A model generated the notes under the pieces. That model did not search any database and was not told the origin of the DNA. It worked only from the letters and a program-made list of their open reading frames with translations. Positions 6,219-13,466 of a DNA stretch of 21,032 nucleotides are shown one piece after another. The stretch is taken from the NCBI GenBank assembly GCA_002727275.1, contig PBWO01000050.1, forward strand, positions 1 through 21,032. The letters run 5' to 3'. A program made the position numbers and the translations under genes. The DNA is from Methanobacteriota archaeon (GTDB taxonomy: Archaea; Thermoplasmatota; Poseidoniia; Poseidoniales; Thalassarchaeaceae). Numbering within the stretch: position 1 is the first letter of the stretch; the number at the start of each line of letters is the position of its first letter.

Positions 6219-8482
6219 GCATTCACAATCAATCTTTTGCGGATTCCGTTCCAGCCTGATATACTAGCACTGATTGTCGAATTCCTGCCCTTGGGCATAG
6301 AATCACTATCAGCTCCGGATGCAAATCTGACTTCGACTTCGCCTACTTCTGGAACCTCGCCGATTACTGTCATTCCTCCACGGTATGCATCGTCTATTCC
6401 AATGCCAAAGGTACGCTCTGGAGCCGATGTTGCCTTAATTTCAAACTCAAAGGTCTTGCCTTCAAGAGAGTCGGCCAGTTCTCTTTGATCAGAGAGCATT
6501 CTCGCATCAGCAAAGGCATTAGCAACAGCGGACATGCTGGAGAGCTCGGAAGATGATACAGGTTCCTGGGGGATTGTCTGCGGAGACGTTGCCGTATCCC
6601 TGATGGAGGAGGAAATTCTGGTTGGTGTGCGGCTTCTTGGGGCCACTCTGACTCGGTCGGGAACTGAGACTCTAGTGCCGGCATCGACTTTAGTACTCCG
6701 ATACCAATCGTCTGGGTCCTCATACTCGGGGATCTCAACTTCGGTATCGACATCGACGCGGTCGGGTACCTCGACGCTGTGCTCCTCGTGCCAATCGTCA
6801 TGGCTAGAATACTCAGTTTCTGTCTCAGTTGGGCTCTCAGGGGCCGCAGGAACTTCTTCTGGAGAATCCTCTGCCATACTGGAAGCAGCAGCGACTCCGG
6901 CAACCGTACCAGCAACCGCGGCTCCGGCGGCAATAGTTGCACTTCGCTCGGCCAAACGGGCCGTTACTTCCGCTTGCATCCTGTCCGCATTGTTCTTCCA
7001 AAGTGATTGGGCTGGAGATCTAAGGAAAAAGGGTAGATTATCGATCTGAGTTTTGGCCTCGGCATCGGCCGTGGCCCTAGCCTCCTCAACTGTGATTCTA
7101 CCCTCTAGGACGTCCCTCTCAAAAGCGGCAACCTTGGAGAGCATGCTCTCAGAGAAATTGTCGAATTCGTTCGAACCGCCATCTTCAATCTCGAAATCCT
7201 CACTGTGGTGTAAGGCGAATCCTCCATCGGAGAAGACACGGATGCTCCATCGACCTGCTGATTGCGCAGGGAATGATGCGTTGTTCGCATCAATATCGCG
7301 TAACCAGTGCCATCTCTGATGTTGATCTCCATGATCATTGTCGGCCGCACCTGCTGGATAGATGCCAACCCAAGCATCGTTGCTACTTGGAGGATTGTTG
7401 ATTCTGAAACGTACGGGTTTGCCCGGTACTGCTTCCAAAATCTCAATGGATCCAGATGGAGTTGTTGTAGACATCTCGTAGACTGCAGCTCCCCGCCAAC
7501 CCTCGCCGACATCGTTCCACGTTCCAGGGGCCTGGAGGCCGAGATGTACTCTATTTTCGCCACCCCGGTAGTTGTTAGGCTCGCCAGGATGCCAGTTAGT
7601 GTAAGTCCAAGGCCGGCCGTCAGACCAGTGCCAGTGGTCCGCGCCAGGACCGTTTCCACTACCTGTCCTGATTCCACCTATCCATACGACATTACCGCCG
7701 GCGATTCTAGTAACCTGTTCATTGTCCTCCGCACTAGTGATGGAAGCTAGATTGCCTCCGCTCGCCCTAGCATATTCGTTGTGCTCAGTCCATGTCAGTT
7801 TCTCTGGTGCAAGCACAAAATTACGATCACTATCTGAAGAATACTCATCCAAGGTTGTTATTTCTGGGTCCGAGTCAATTGCTTCGGAAGACGATGGAGT
7901 GACCGATATCTTGCCTACGCCTACCCACCTTCGCACTCCCGTTGGAAGAGATTTGTCCGACCTAGGGCGAGCCCAGCCTCCCCTGTACCAGTCATTACTT
8001 CCGTCCTGTTCTCTGTCGTCTAGGCTCCAAGATGGAGCTCCTCCACTGTTTGCATTGTAGAAGTATAACCTCGCACCAGAGGGATTCATGTACCAACTCT
8101 TGCCATTGATTTTTGTAGACTGGAGCTCGTAAGTGCCATTGTATTGGGCATTGGGGTGATCTCTGACTTCAACAGAAGATCCTCCTGACATCGCCTCTGT
8201 TTTACCTCCTGCATCAAGAAGGGCTAGAATTTCTTCCAATTCGAGGCTTCCATCGTTGTTCGTATCCACAGCATTGAAGATTGCAAGCAAGATAGATTCT
8301 GGAGCCTGCTGACCCGTAATCGACTCTAAAGCCGACTTGAATTCATTCCCTTCTATAGAGCCGTTTCCATCGAAGTCATACTTGGTAAACAGTGCCTCAG
8401 CAGTGATTCCTTTCTTGCGGAGAAGCTCTTGCAGATTCTTGATTGCTATTGCCTCCACGGCTCCGGCTGCACGCGACTGCAT
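6212..8482 (-). CDS. Mosaic protein: EF-hand pair, Y-rich beta domain, C-type lectin domain, beta-sandwich, acidic linker
   Basis: The 756-residue protein has several parts. Two EF-hand loops are at 36-47 (DFDGNGSIEGNE) and 73-84 (DTNNDGSLELEE), both with all calcium-binding positions. A small Tyr/Trp-rich domain is at about 104-190 (YNGTYEL, then LYFYN and a Trp block). A C-type lectin-like domain spans about 219-338, with WIGG 267-270, EPNN 301-304 and WND 322-324. A beta-sandwich is at 343-433 (DAWVGIYPAG, then GRWSIRVFSDGG). A helical stretch is at 440-512, an Ala/Gly hydrophobic segment at 514-536, an acidic Pro-rich linker at 540-650 with VPDRV twice, and a beta-rich C-terminal domain at 660-756. 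No signal peptide and no cysteine were found, although lectin domains of this type normally have disulfides. Function unknown; calcium-dependent binding of a ligand or partner is likely. An AAAATAC box about 29 bases upstream fits a leaderless transcript. Confidence 0.88.
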   Translation of the reverse strand: MQSRAAGAVEAIAIKNLQELLRKKGITAEALFTKYDFDGNGSIEGNEFKSALESITGQQAPESILLAIFNAVDTNNDGSLELEEILALLDAGGKTEAMSGGSSVEVRDHPNAQYNGTYELQSTKINGKSWYMNPSGARLYFYNANSGGAPSWSLDDREQDGSNDWYRGGWARPRSDKSLPTGVRRWVGVGKISVTPSSSEAIDSDPEITTLDEYSSDSDRNFVLAPEKLTWTEHNEYARASGGNLASITSAEDNEQVTRIAGGNVVWIGGIRTGSGNGPGADHWHWSDGRPWTYTNWHPGEPNNYRGGENRVHLGLQAPGTWNDVGEGWRGAAVYEMSTTTPSGSIEILEAVPGKPVRFRINNPPSSNDAWVGIYPAGAADNDHGDQHQRWHWLRDIDANNASFPAQSAGRWSIRVFSDGGFALHHSEDFEIEDGGSNEFDNFSESMLSKVAAFERDVLEGRITVEEARATADAEAKTQIDNLPFFLRSPAQSLWKNNADRMQAEVTARLAERSATIAAGAAVAGTVAGVAAASSMAEDSPEEVPAAPESPTETETEYSSHDDWHEEHSVEVPDRVDVDTEVEIPEYEDPDDWYRSTKVDAGTRVSVPDRVRVAPRSRTPTRISSSIRDTATSPQTIPQEPVSSSELSSMSAVANAFADARMLSDQRELADSLEGKTFEFEIKATSAPERTFGIGIDDAYRGGMTVIGEVPEVGEVEVRFASGADSDSMPKGRNSTISASISGWNGIRKRLIVNAQ

Positions 8483-8546
8483 GGCGTTTGAGATTGGAAC
8501 TTAGAAATGAGTATTTTCCCGGCGGCCAAAACACTACAGGCAGCTA

Positions 8547-9695
8547 TTATACGAATGGTGGGCGTTTTACTAGAGCCCTGACTCTCCTTCGAGGGCTTGC
8601 TTGAATCCAGACCTCGCTCCCTGGATCAACTCCTCTTAGGTAAGCCATGGCGATTCCTGTCCTATCCTTGCTTGGGGACGGTGCGCCGCTAGTCACTCTA
8701 CCAACAACCTCAGCATCATCTTCATCTGAAGATAGAACGATATGCCCGGGACGTGGTGCAGGGCCCCTCTCAAGGCACTCCAGACCGTGCCACTTGTCGC
8801 CTGATTCGATGGACTCTAATACGCGACTCTTACCTATGAAGTCGTGCCCCAAATCGAGGCCAAAGGGTACGGCAGTCTCGGCTATGTCCCTAGTCAGGAA
8901 ATCCTCTGGAAGAGGTGCCTCTGCTACCTCGCCCAAACCGGGCCACAAAAAGTCCTGACCAGATAACAAGTAACCCTTCTCAAGGCGCAGTGTGTCTCGG
9001 GCACCCAAGCCTACTGGGACTAGCCCATAGACGTGCCCGGCCCCCAGCAGCGCATTCCATAGGGTCGGCGCCTGCTGATTGCTAACAAATATCTCGTAGC
9101 CCCTCTCTCCTGTATATCCAGTGCCTTGGATCCAGCCAGATATGCCCAGGGAATTCTTGGCTATCTCGCGGCATGCAAATCTGTTCACCGAATTGTCTTC
9201 CCCAATGACCTCAGAAATAATACGAGAAGAAGCGGGGCCTTGTAGAGCTAGTATGCTTGTGTCGTCCGACAAATCTTCAATTGTAATCGAACCATCCTCC
9301 GGAAGGAGCGATGTAAACCAATCCAACATCACTGGCACCATAGAGGCATTTGGAACACCGAGGACCTCTGTTTCGGATTTTACAGCGAAAATCATGTCGT
9401 CAATGATGTGACCTTTGTGATCAAGAAAATGAGTATAGCCGCACCTTCCATTTGAGAAGTTCATAAACTCCTGAGTCCCTATGCCACTCAGCCATGAACG
9501 AACACCTTCGCCGCAGAACCGAAAGAATCCCATGTGTGAAACATCAAACAAGCCGGCAGAAGCACGAGTCGCAAGATGCTCTTCCTGAATTGATGAGTAC
9601 CAAATTGGTAGCTCAAAGCCGTGGAAGTCGACCAACTTGGCACCGCCTTCAACGTGACAGTCGAACAGTGCCGTCCTGCTGGGCTCCCCGTGCAT
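8547..9695 (-). CDS. gcvT: Aminomethyltransferase, glycine cleavage T-protein
   Basis: GcvT moves the methylene group from aminomethyl-lipoyl GcvH to tetrahydrofolate (or an archaeal pterin), releasing ammonia. The protein is 382 residues. FDVSHMG is at 50-56, GHIIDDMI at 95-102 with the acidic pair that holds the catalytic aspartate, LQGPAS at 151-156, GYTGERGYEIFV at 193-204, RLEKGYLLSGQDF at 237-249 and DFIGKS at 285-290. The stretch between the last two (about 250-284) looks longer than in the E. coli protein. The gene is in the same orientation as gcvPA/gcvPB but separated from them by the mosaic-protein gene and the plus-strand epimerase-like gene, so it has its own promoter, probably in the 142-base divergent region shared with tfb. 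Confidence 0.95.
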   Translation of the reverse strand: MHGEPSRTALFDCHVEGGAKLVDFHGFELPIWYSSIQEEHLATRASAGLFDVSHMGFFRFCGEGVRSWLSGIGTQEFMNFSNGRCGYTHFLDHKGHIIDDMIFAVKSETEVLGVPNASMVPVMLDWFTSLLPEDGSITIEDLSDDTSILALQGPASSRIISEVIGEDNSVNRFACREIAKNSLGISGWIQGTGYTGERGYEIFVSNQQAPTLWNALLGAGHVYGLVPVGLGARDTLRLEKGYLLSGQDFLWPGLGEVAEAPLPEDFLTRDIAETAVPFGLDLGHDFIGKSRVLESIESGDKWHGLECLERGPAPRPGHIVLSSDEDDAEVVGRVTSGAPSPSKDRTGIAMAYLRGVDPGSEVWIQASPRRRVRALVKRPPFV

Positions 9696-9794
9696 GGCCT
9701 GTGCATGGTGATTGGGTGCAAGAAGTTACGGGAAGCGAAAACAGGCAGGTGCTGACTCAAGCGCTATTATTTGTATGAGCAATGAAGCCAAATG

Positions 9795-9802
9795 TTTAAA
9801 TA
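9795..9802 (+). promoter_or_regulatory. TATA box of tfb
   Basis: TTTAAATA lies in the most AT-rich patch of the neighbourhood (9791-9810). Transcription would start near 9823-9826, giving a short leader of about 12-15 bases before the ATG at 9838, with an AGGT motif at 9827-9830 as a weak ribosome-binding site. The same patch could also help drive gcvT on the other strand. Confidence 0.65.
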
Positions 9803-9837
9803 ATATTTACACTACTATACAACTACAGGTTGAGAAG

Positions 9838-10851
9838 ATGGAACGAGACACTGCTAGGCAAGCCGGCAAGGCTGAGAGCAATTCAAAGAAGCGTAGTCGC
9901 TCTTCTCAATTCAGCCCCTCTATCAGGCCTTCAAGAGGACGTGACACTGACGTTGTGACCGGACCATGTAAGGTCTGCGGAGCGAGTTCCTGGGACACCG
10001 ATGACGTGCGTGGAGAGACGACCTGTTCTGAGTGCGGATATGTAGCCGCTGAGAACATGATTGATCCTGGCGCAGAGTGGATTAATCACTCAGGCGGAGA
10101 TGACAGGAGTCGTGTTGGAGCGCCGACCACTTTGACGCTGTCTGACAAGGGACTGTCCTCTGAAATTCAGAGGCGTGACCTGACTGCCGGTGCTGCCAAG
10201 CGTCATGGCATGAGCGGTAAGGGCCTCAGAGAATGGAGGAGGAGACAGCGCATAGATCAAAGGAGTAAGACTCGCGATAGCCGCAGCAGAAACTTAGCCA
10301 AGGCTATGCAATTTATTCGCGACCGCGGTGACTTGCCTCCTCAGATTGAGCAAGAGGCAGCTTCTCTTTACAGACACGCCGTACAGCGTGGCCTGGTTAC
10401 CGGTAGAAGCATCAGGGGTGTTTCGGCTGCTTGTGTTTACATCGCAGCTCGTGAAGCCAAAATTCCACGTAGAATCGAAGATATAGCCGAGGCCTTCGAT
10501 ATGATCAAGGCTGTTGAAGAGAAGGAGCTCAAGAGGACCATTAGGCTAGTTGCTAGGACTCTGGGAACTCATCACATTACTGGGCCAGAAGAGTATTTCG
10601 AGAAGTTCCACTCAGACCTAGGGCTACCCCCAAATGTACTAGGTGAGGTTCGTGAAATGTGGAACTCGGTCAAAGATAATCTGGCTTGGCAGGGGAAGAA
10701 GCCATCCGGAATCGCCGGTGTAATCATCTACAAGGCGTCTCAGGAGAGTTCCTCTCCCAGAACTCAGAGTGAGGTGTGCAAGGTCTCCGGAATCAGCGAG
10801 GTTACTCTCAGGGGCCTTCTGAAAATTCTAGCTCAACTACTGCCAGAGTAG
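9838..10851 (+). CDS. tfb: Transcription initiation factor IIB (TFB)
   Basis: TFB bridges the TATA-bound TBP and RNA polymerase in archaea. From the ATG at 9838 the protein has 337 residues. A basic N-terminal tail of about 40 residues precedes a zinc ribbon with cysteines at 44, 47, 63 and 66. The B-reader/linker region follows (GAEWINHSGGDDRSRVG, 78-94; then TLTLSDKGLSSEI), and then two cyclin-like repeats at about 148-241 and 250-337. The reading frame stays open up to 9712, but a TATA box lies inside that extension and 9838 is the first ATG after it. The long basic tail before the zinc ribbon is a little unusual. A 56-residue gene follows after 34 bases. Confidence 0.96.
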   Translation: MERDTARQAGKAESNSKKRSRSSQFSPSIRPSRGRDTDVVTGPCKVCGASSWDTDDVRGETTCSECGYVAAENMIDPGAEWINHSGGDDRSRVGAPTTLTLSDKGLSSEIQRRDLTAGAAKRHGMSGKGLREWRRRQRIDQRSKTRDSRSRNLAKAMQFIRDRGDLPPQIEQEAASLYRHAVQRGLVTGRSIRGVSAACVYIAAREAKIPRRIEDIAEAFDMIKAVEEKELKRTIRLVARTLGTHHITGPEEYFEKFHSDLGLPPNVLGEVREMWNSVKDNLAWQGKKPSGIAGVIIYKASQESSSPRTQSEVCKVSGISEVTLRGLLKILAQLLPE

Positions 10852-10874
10852 ACATCCTTGAAAACTCTAGCCTT

Positions 10875-10879
10875 GGTGA
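10875..10879 (+). promoter_or_regulatory. Ribosome-binding site GGTGA of the 56-residue gene
   Basis: GGTGA lies 6 bases before the ATG at 10886 and matches the archaeal Shine-Dalgarno core. It is the main support for calling so short a gene as real. Confidence 0.6.
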
Positions 10880-10885
10880 ATATAC

Positions 10886-11056
10886 ATGCACCCCGGTGCT
10901 GATTTGGCCGAGGAATTAGTCGCTGGCCTAGCAGATGAGGTCGATCGGCATCTCGAAGACAAACCTTGGTGGAAATCTGTCAAAGTGATTCTGTTCTACG
11001 GCCCGGCCGTATTGATTGCAATATATCTCGTGGGATTCTTCCTTGGAGTATTCTAG
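10886..11056 (+). CDS. Small membrane protein, 56 residues, unrecognised
   Basis: This short reading frame runs from ATG to TAG. Residues 1-26 are hydrophilic and acidic (AEELVAGLADEVDRHLEDK looks like an amphipathic helix), then PWWKSVK forms a positive Trp-containing boundary, and residues 34-56 make one transmembrane helix ending at the C-terminus. By the positive-inside rule the N-terminus should be cytoplasmic, as in tail-anchored proteins. It lies 34 bases after tfb in the same direction with a good ribosome-binding site, and 38 bases before the symporter. It could be an accessory subunit of the symporter or an independent microprotein; no family was recognised. Confidence 0.65.
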   Translation: MHPGADLAEELVAGLADEVDRHLEDKPWWKSVKVILFYGPAVLIAIYLVGFFLGVF

Positions 11057-11094
11057 AGAAACGATAGATAATCGTCACCCCCTCATGACGGCTA

Positions 11095-12711
11095 ATGGCT
11101 TCGGCATGGTTGGCTGTCGGGACGTACTGCGCCCTCATGGTATTATTCGCAATCTGGGCAAGAAGGGACGTCGGGCGTGATGATGAGTCCTATTACCTAG
11201 CGGGACGCAGTCTAGCTGGACCGATTCTGTTGGCCACAATGGCAGCGACAAACTTCAGTGCGTTCACCGTATATGGGGCGAGTGGGGCTGCCTACAGAAT
11301 CGGGCTGTCTTTCTTGCCGGTTATGGCATTTGGGACCGGATTCATGGCTGTCTCAATGTATGCTCTCGGCAAGCGAGCGCGGGCGCTCTCGGCAAAGCAT
11401 GGTGCTATGACTGCCCCTGAGATGGTATTGGGTCAAACCGGTTCTAAGCAGGCTCAGAGGACGATGGCCTCAGTTCTGGTTATTGCCACTATTCCTTATC
11501 TGGCTCTGCAACCTCGTGCAGCGGGAATTGTCGTCTCAGCGTTATTCGGAGGTCCAGAATGGATTGGGGCGGTATTGGTCACAATTCTCGTAGTCGCCTA
11601 CACACTAACTGGTGGATTGAAGGCCGTAGTAAGGACCGATTTAGCTCAGGGTCTGATTGCGCTGATTTTGCTATGGGTTGGATTGATATTGGTAGTAAAT
11701 GACTCGGGAGGATTGCAGGCTGCAATGGATGGTCTGTCTGCCTCGCAGCCTGCTCTGCTAGGACGTGAAGGATTCTACACATTGTTGATCTGGTCATGCA
11801 CTCTGCTGCTCTGGTTCTTTGCAGACCCCATGTTCCCTCAGTTGTACCAGAGACTTTGCGCAGCAGAGAGCGACGAGGATATTGGATTCATGGCTAAGGC
11901 ATACCCTGCTATTGCTTGGTTGGCATTCCTGCCTCCAATTCTTATTGGAGCACTTGGTCACTTGGAGTTCAATGGATTGGACCGAGCTGGCTCAGATAAC
12001 ATTCTCCCAATGCAGATTATCGAGTCCGGAGGAGCTTGGTTTGGCGGCCTAATCTTGGTCGCCGGACTAGCCGCATTGATGTCTACGATGGACTCTCAAC
12101 TTCTGGCTACTGGCTCTCTTGTGACCAGAGACTTGCTCGGCACAGATAGCTCTAGCCAAAGCCGAAGAGACATGGTTATCATCGCTTTGGCAGTCTTGGG
12201 GCTAGTTCTTTCGTTGTGGTCTAATCTCTCTATTCTGGATCTTGGCCTACTGGCCTTCTCGATGTATGCGGTATTATTCCCCTCGGTTTACTTGGCTGCC
12301 TATTTTGAGGGATTAGATGGTAGAGCAGTAATCGCCTCGATTCTTTCAGGTGAAACTATGGTTCTTCTGGCCGTTGAGTATCCTGCATTCTACTCTAGTT
12401 GGTGGGTAGAACCAGTTGGTCCCGCTATGCCCACTGTTGTGATCCCTTCATTGCTAGTCGCAATTGTGGTTCTTGTTGTAGTGAATCATGCCCTGACGAA
12501 TCTTTCACTATCCGAGGTGGCTTCCTCATTATTGCCCGATAGAAGCAGAATGGCCCCAACCCTTGGGCTACTGGCAGTTTTCCTGCTAGCCCATGACTAC
12601 TGGTGGTGGGAGGAAAATTCTACTTGGTTGCTCGGGATGCCAGTATGGATTTGGTGGGCTGCTGCTCTATCAGTAGTGCAGACTGGAATCATGTCTAGAA
12701 TAGCTGATTAA
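11095..12711 (+). CDS. Sodium:solute symporter (SSS family)
   Basis: The product is a polytopic membrane protein of 538 residues with about 13 hydrophobic segments, the LeuT-like fold of the SSS family, and should use the sodium gradient to import a solute such as proline, an organic acid, pantothenate or a sugar. Family marks: SYYLAGRSL at 32-40, ATNFSAFTVYGASGAAYRIG at 51-70, the signature-like TGGLKAVVRTDLAQGLI at 172-188 and AALMSTMDSQLLATGSLVTRD at 325-345, where S330 and T331 lie at the expected second sodium site. The substrate cannot be told from sequence. ATG at 11095 has no clear ribosome-binding site; GATAGATA at 11063-11070 could be a TATA box for a leaderless message. The stop codon touches the 3' end of the convergent tRNA-Ala gene. 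Confidence 0.93.
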   Translation: MASAWLAVGTYCALMVLFAIWARRDVGRDDESYYLAGRSLAGPILLATMAATNFSAFTVYGASGAAYRIGLSFLPVMAFGTGFMAVSMYALGKRARALSAKHGAMTAPEMVLGQTGSKQAQRTMASVLVIATIPYLALQPRAAGIVVSALFGGPEWIGAVLVTILVVAYTLTGGLKAVVRTDLAQGLIALILLWVGLILVVNDSGGLQAAMDGLSASQPALLGREGFYTLLIWSCTLLLWFFADPMFPQLYQRLCAAESDEDIGFMAKAYPAIAWLAFLPPILIGALGHLEFNGLDRAGSDNILPMQIIESGGAWFGGLILVAGLAALMSTMDSQLLATGSLVTRDLLGTDSSSQSRRDMVIIALAVLGLVLSLWSNLSILDLGLLAFSMYAVLFPSVYLAAYFEGLDGRAVIASILSGETMVLLAVEYPAFYSSWWVEPVGPAMPTVVIPSLLVAIVVLVVVNHALTNLSLSEVASSLLPDRSRMAPTLGLLAVFLLAHDYWWWEENSTWLLGMPVWIWWAAALSVVQTGIMSRIAD

Positions 12712-12788
12712 TGGTGGACGCTGGGGGATTTGAACCCCCGGCCCCCTGGTTGCAAACCAGGTGCTCTTCCAAGCTGAGCTAAGCGCCC
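12712..12788 (-). tRNA. tRNA-Ala (anticodon TGC), CCA encoded
   Basis: All arms can be drawn by eye on the minus strand: acceptor GGGCGCT with AGCGTCC, D-stem GCTC/GAGC, anticodon stem CCTGG/CCAGG around the loop TTTGCAA (anticodon TGC), T-stem GGGGG/CCCCC around TTCAAAT, discriminator A, then CCA in the DNA. The third acceptor pair is G-U, the alanine identity element, which confirms the call. The length is 77 bases with no intron. The CCA end directly abuts the stop codon of the convergent symporter gene. The gene lies 51 bases beyond the stop of the 198-residue secreted protein in the same direction. Confidence 0.97.
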
Positions 12789-12839
12789 TGTGAGGGTGCC
12801 CACCGAGAGGGAGTTCTTGAGTACAACCGTTGGCAGAAG

Positions 12840-13436
12840 TCATTCCTGCTTACTTGTTCCTGTCAATCTAGGCAGTATCAAAATTATTCCCAATAATGAT
12901 GCGATTAGGAGTAGTGTGGCAGTCTCAGTCTCGCCTGAAGTCTCGGCCTCCTCCTCTTCTTCTGGATTGGGAGTCTCAGTTCCAATATGTTCATCATCCG
13001 AGAATGTGACGGTGAAATTGCTCTCCGAGACTAAGCCGTTGTTGTCAATCTGATGCATTAGATCCAATATCCCAGGCAGAAGTCCATTGGATGGATCGAG
13101 GTAAACCAGTGCAGTCACCTCACACTCCGAATCAATTCTTTGTCCGGTCTCATTGAGCTCACAGGATGAAGTGAGCCATGCTGTTGAGATATCATCGATT
13201 CCATCGAATTCGCCATCTCCGTCCGCATCAATTAGGATCCTATGAGAAGTGTTCTCGCGATTGTCGACATTACGGAAGAAAAGGGAGTCGGTAGTAACCA
13301 AAATCCCACTGGGGACTCCATTTGGAGTTACTCCGTCCTCTTTGAGAAGCATCGTGTACTCCTTCGGTTCGTGAGCCGATACTGGCGATGAGAGAAGAAT
13401 CAGTGAGATGCACACTGCCACTGTGATGTCGCGCAC
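12840..13436 (-). CDS. Secreted small protein with C-terminal membrane anchor, paralogue of the gene at 17254
   Basis: The 198-residue protein has a signal peptide (1-21, ending PVSA before His22), a beta-rich extracellular domain to about 150, an acidic Glu/Thr linker (152-172) and a C-terminal transmembrane helix (about 171-190). Shared with the 182-residue protein at 17254: His just after the predicted cleavage site, LxFxN, LIDADGDG (68-75), two cysteines (92, 105) and YLDPSN (112-117). A cupredoxin-like sandwich is one guess, and the pairing with SCO genes hints at copper, but the usual cupredoxin Cys-x-His ligand set is not seen. The start is GTG at 13436; no in-frame upstream start is near. 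The gene diverges from the LVIVD gene with only 30 bases between them, and these hold a palindrome. Confidence 0.85.
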   Translation of the reverse strand: MRDITVAVCISLILLSSPVSAHEPKEYTMLLKEDGVTPNGVPSGILVTTDSLFFRNVDNRENTSHRILIDADGDGEFDGIDDISTAWLTSSCELNETGQRIDSECEVTALVYLDPSNGLLPGILDLMHQIDNNGLVSESNFTVTFSDDEHIGTETPNPEEEEEAETSGETETATLLLIASLLGIILILPRLTGTSKQE

Positions 13437-13454
13437 GCCCCTCCGTAGAGGGGC
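13437..13454. promoter_or_regulatory. Perfect palindrome in the 30-base divergent gap
   Basis: GCCCCTC-CGTA-GAGGGGC is a 7-base perfect inverted repeat with a 4-base loop. It fills the space between the GTG of the minus-strand secreted protein and the ATG of the LVIVD gene. It may be an operator acting on both genes, or an RNA hairpin in either leader. No TATA box is visible here. Confidence 0.45.
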
Positions 13455-13466
13455 GATGGCTTCAAC

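Noticed and set aside
6534..7049. Plus-strand frame of 171 codons, Ser/Thr-rich, opposite the mosaic protein
   Set aside because: It lies wholly opposite the low-complexity part of a long gene with clear domains; it shows no motif, ribosome-binding site or promoter.
6394..7677. Two further minus-strand frames (6394-6942 and 7105-7677) inside the mosaic gene
   Set aside because: They are shifted readings of the same coding strand. The main frame carries EF-hand, lectin and other domain motifs, while these show Arg/Leu-rich shadow composition.
9712..9837. N-terminal extension of TFB to an upstream start
   Set aside because: The TATA box at 9795-9802 lies inside it, and the extra residues do not resemble a TFB N-terminus.
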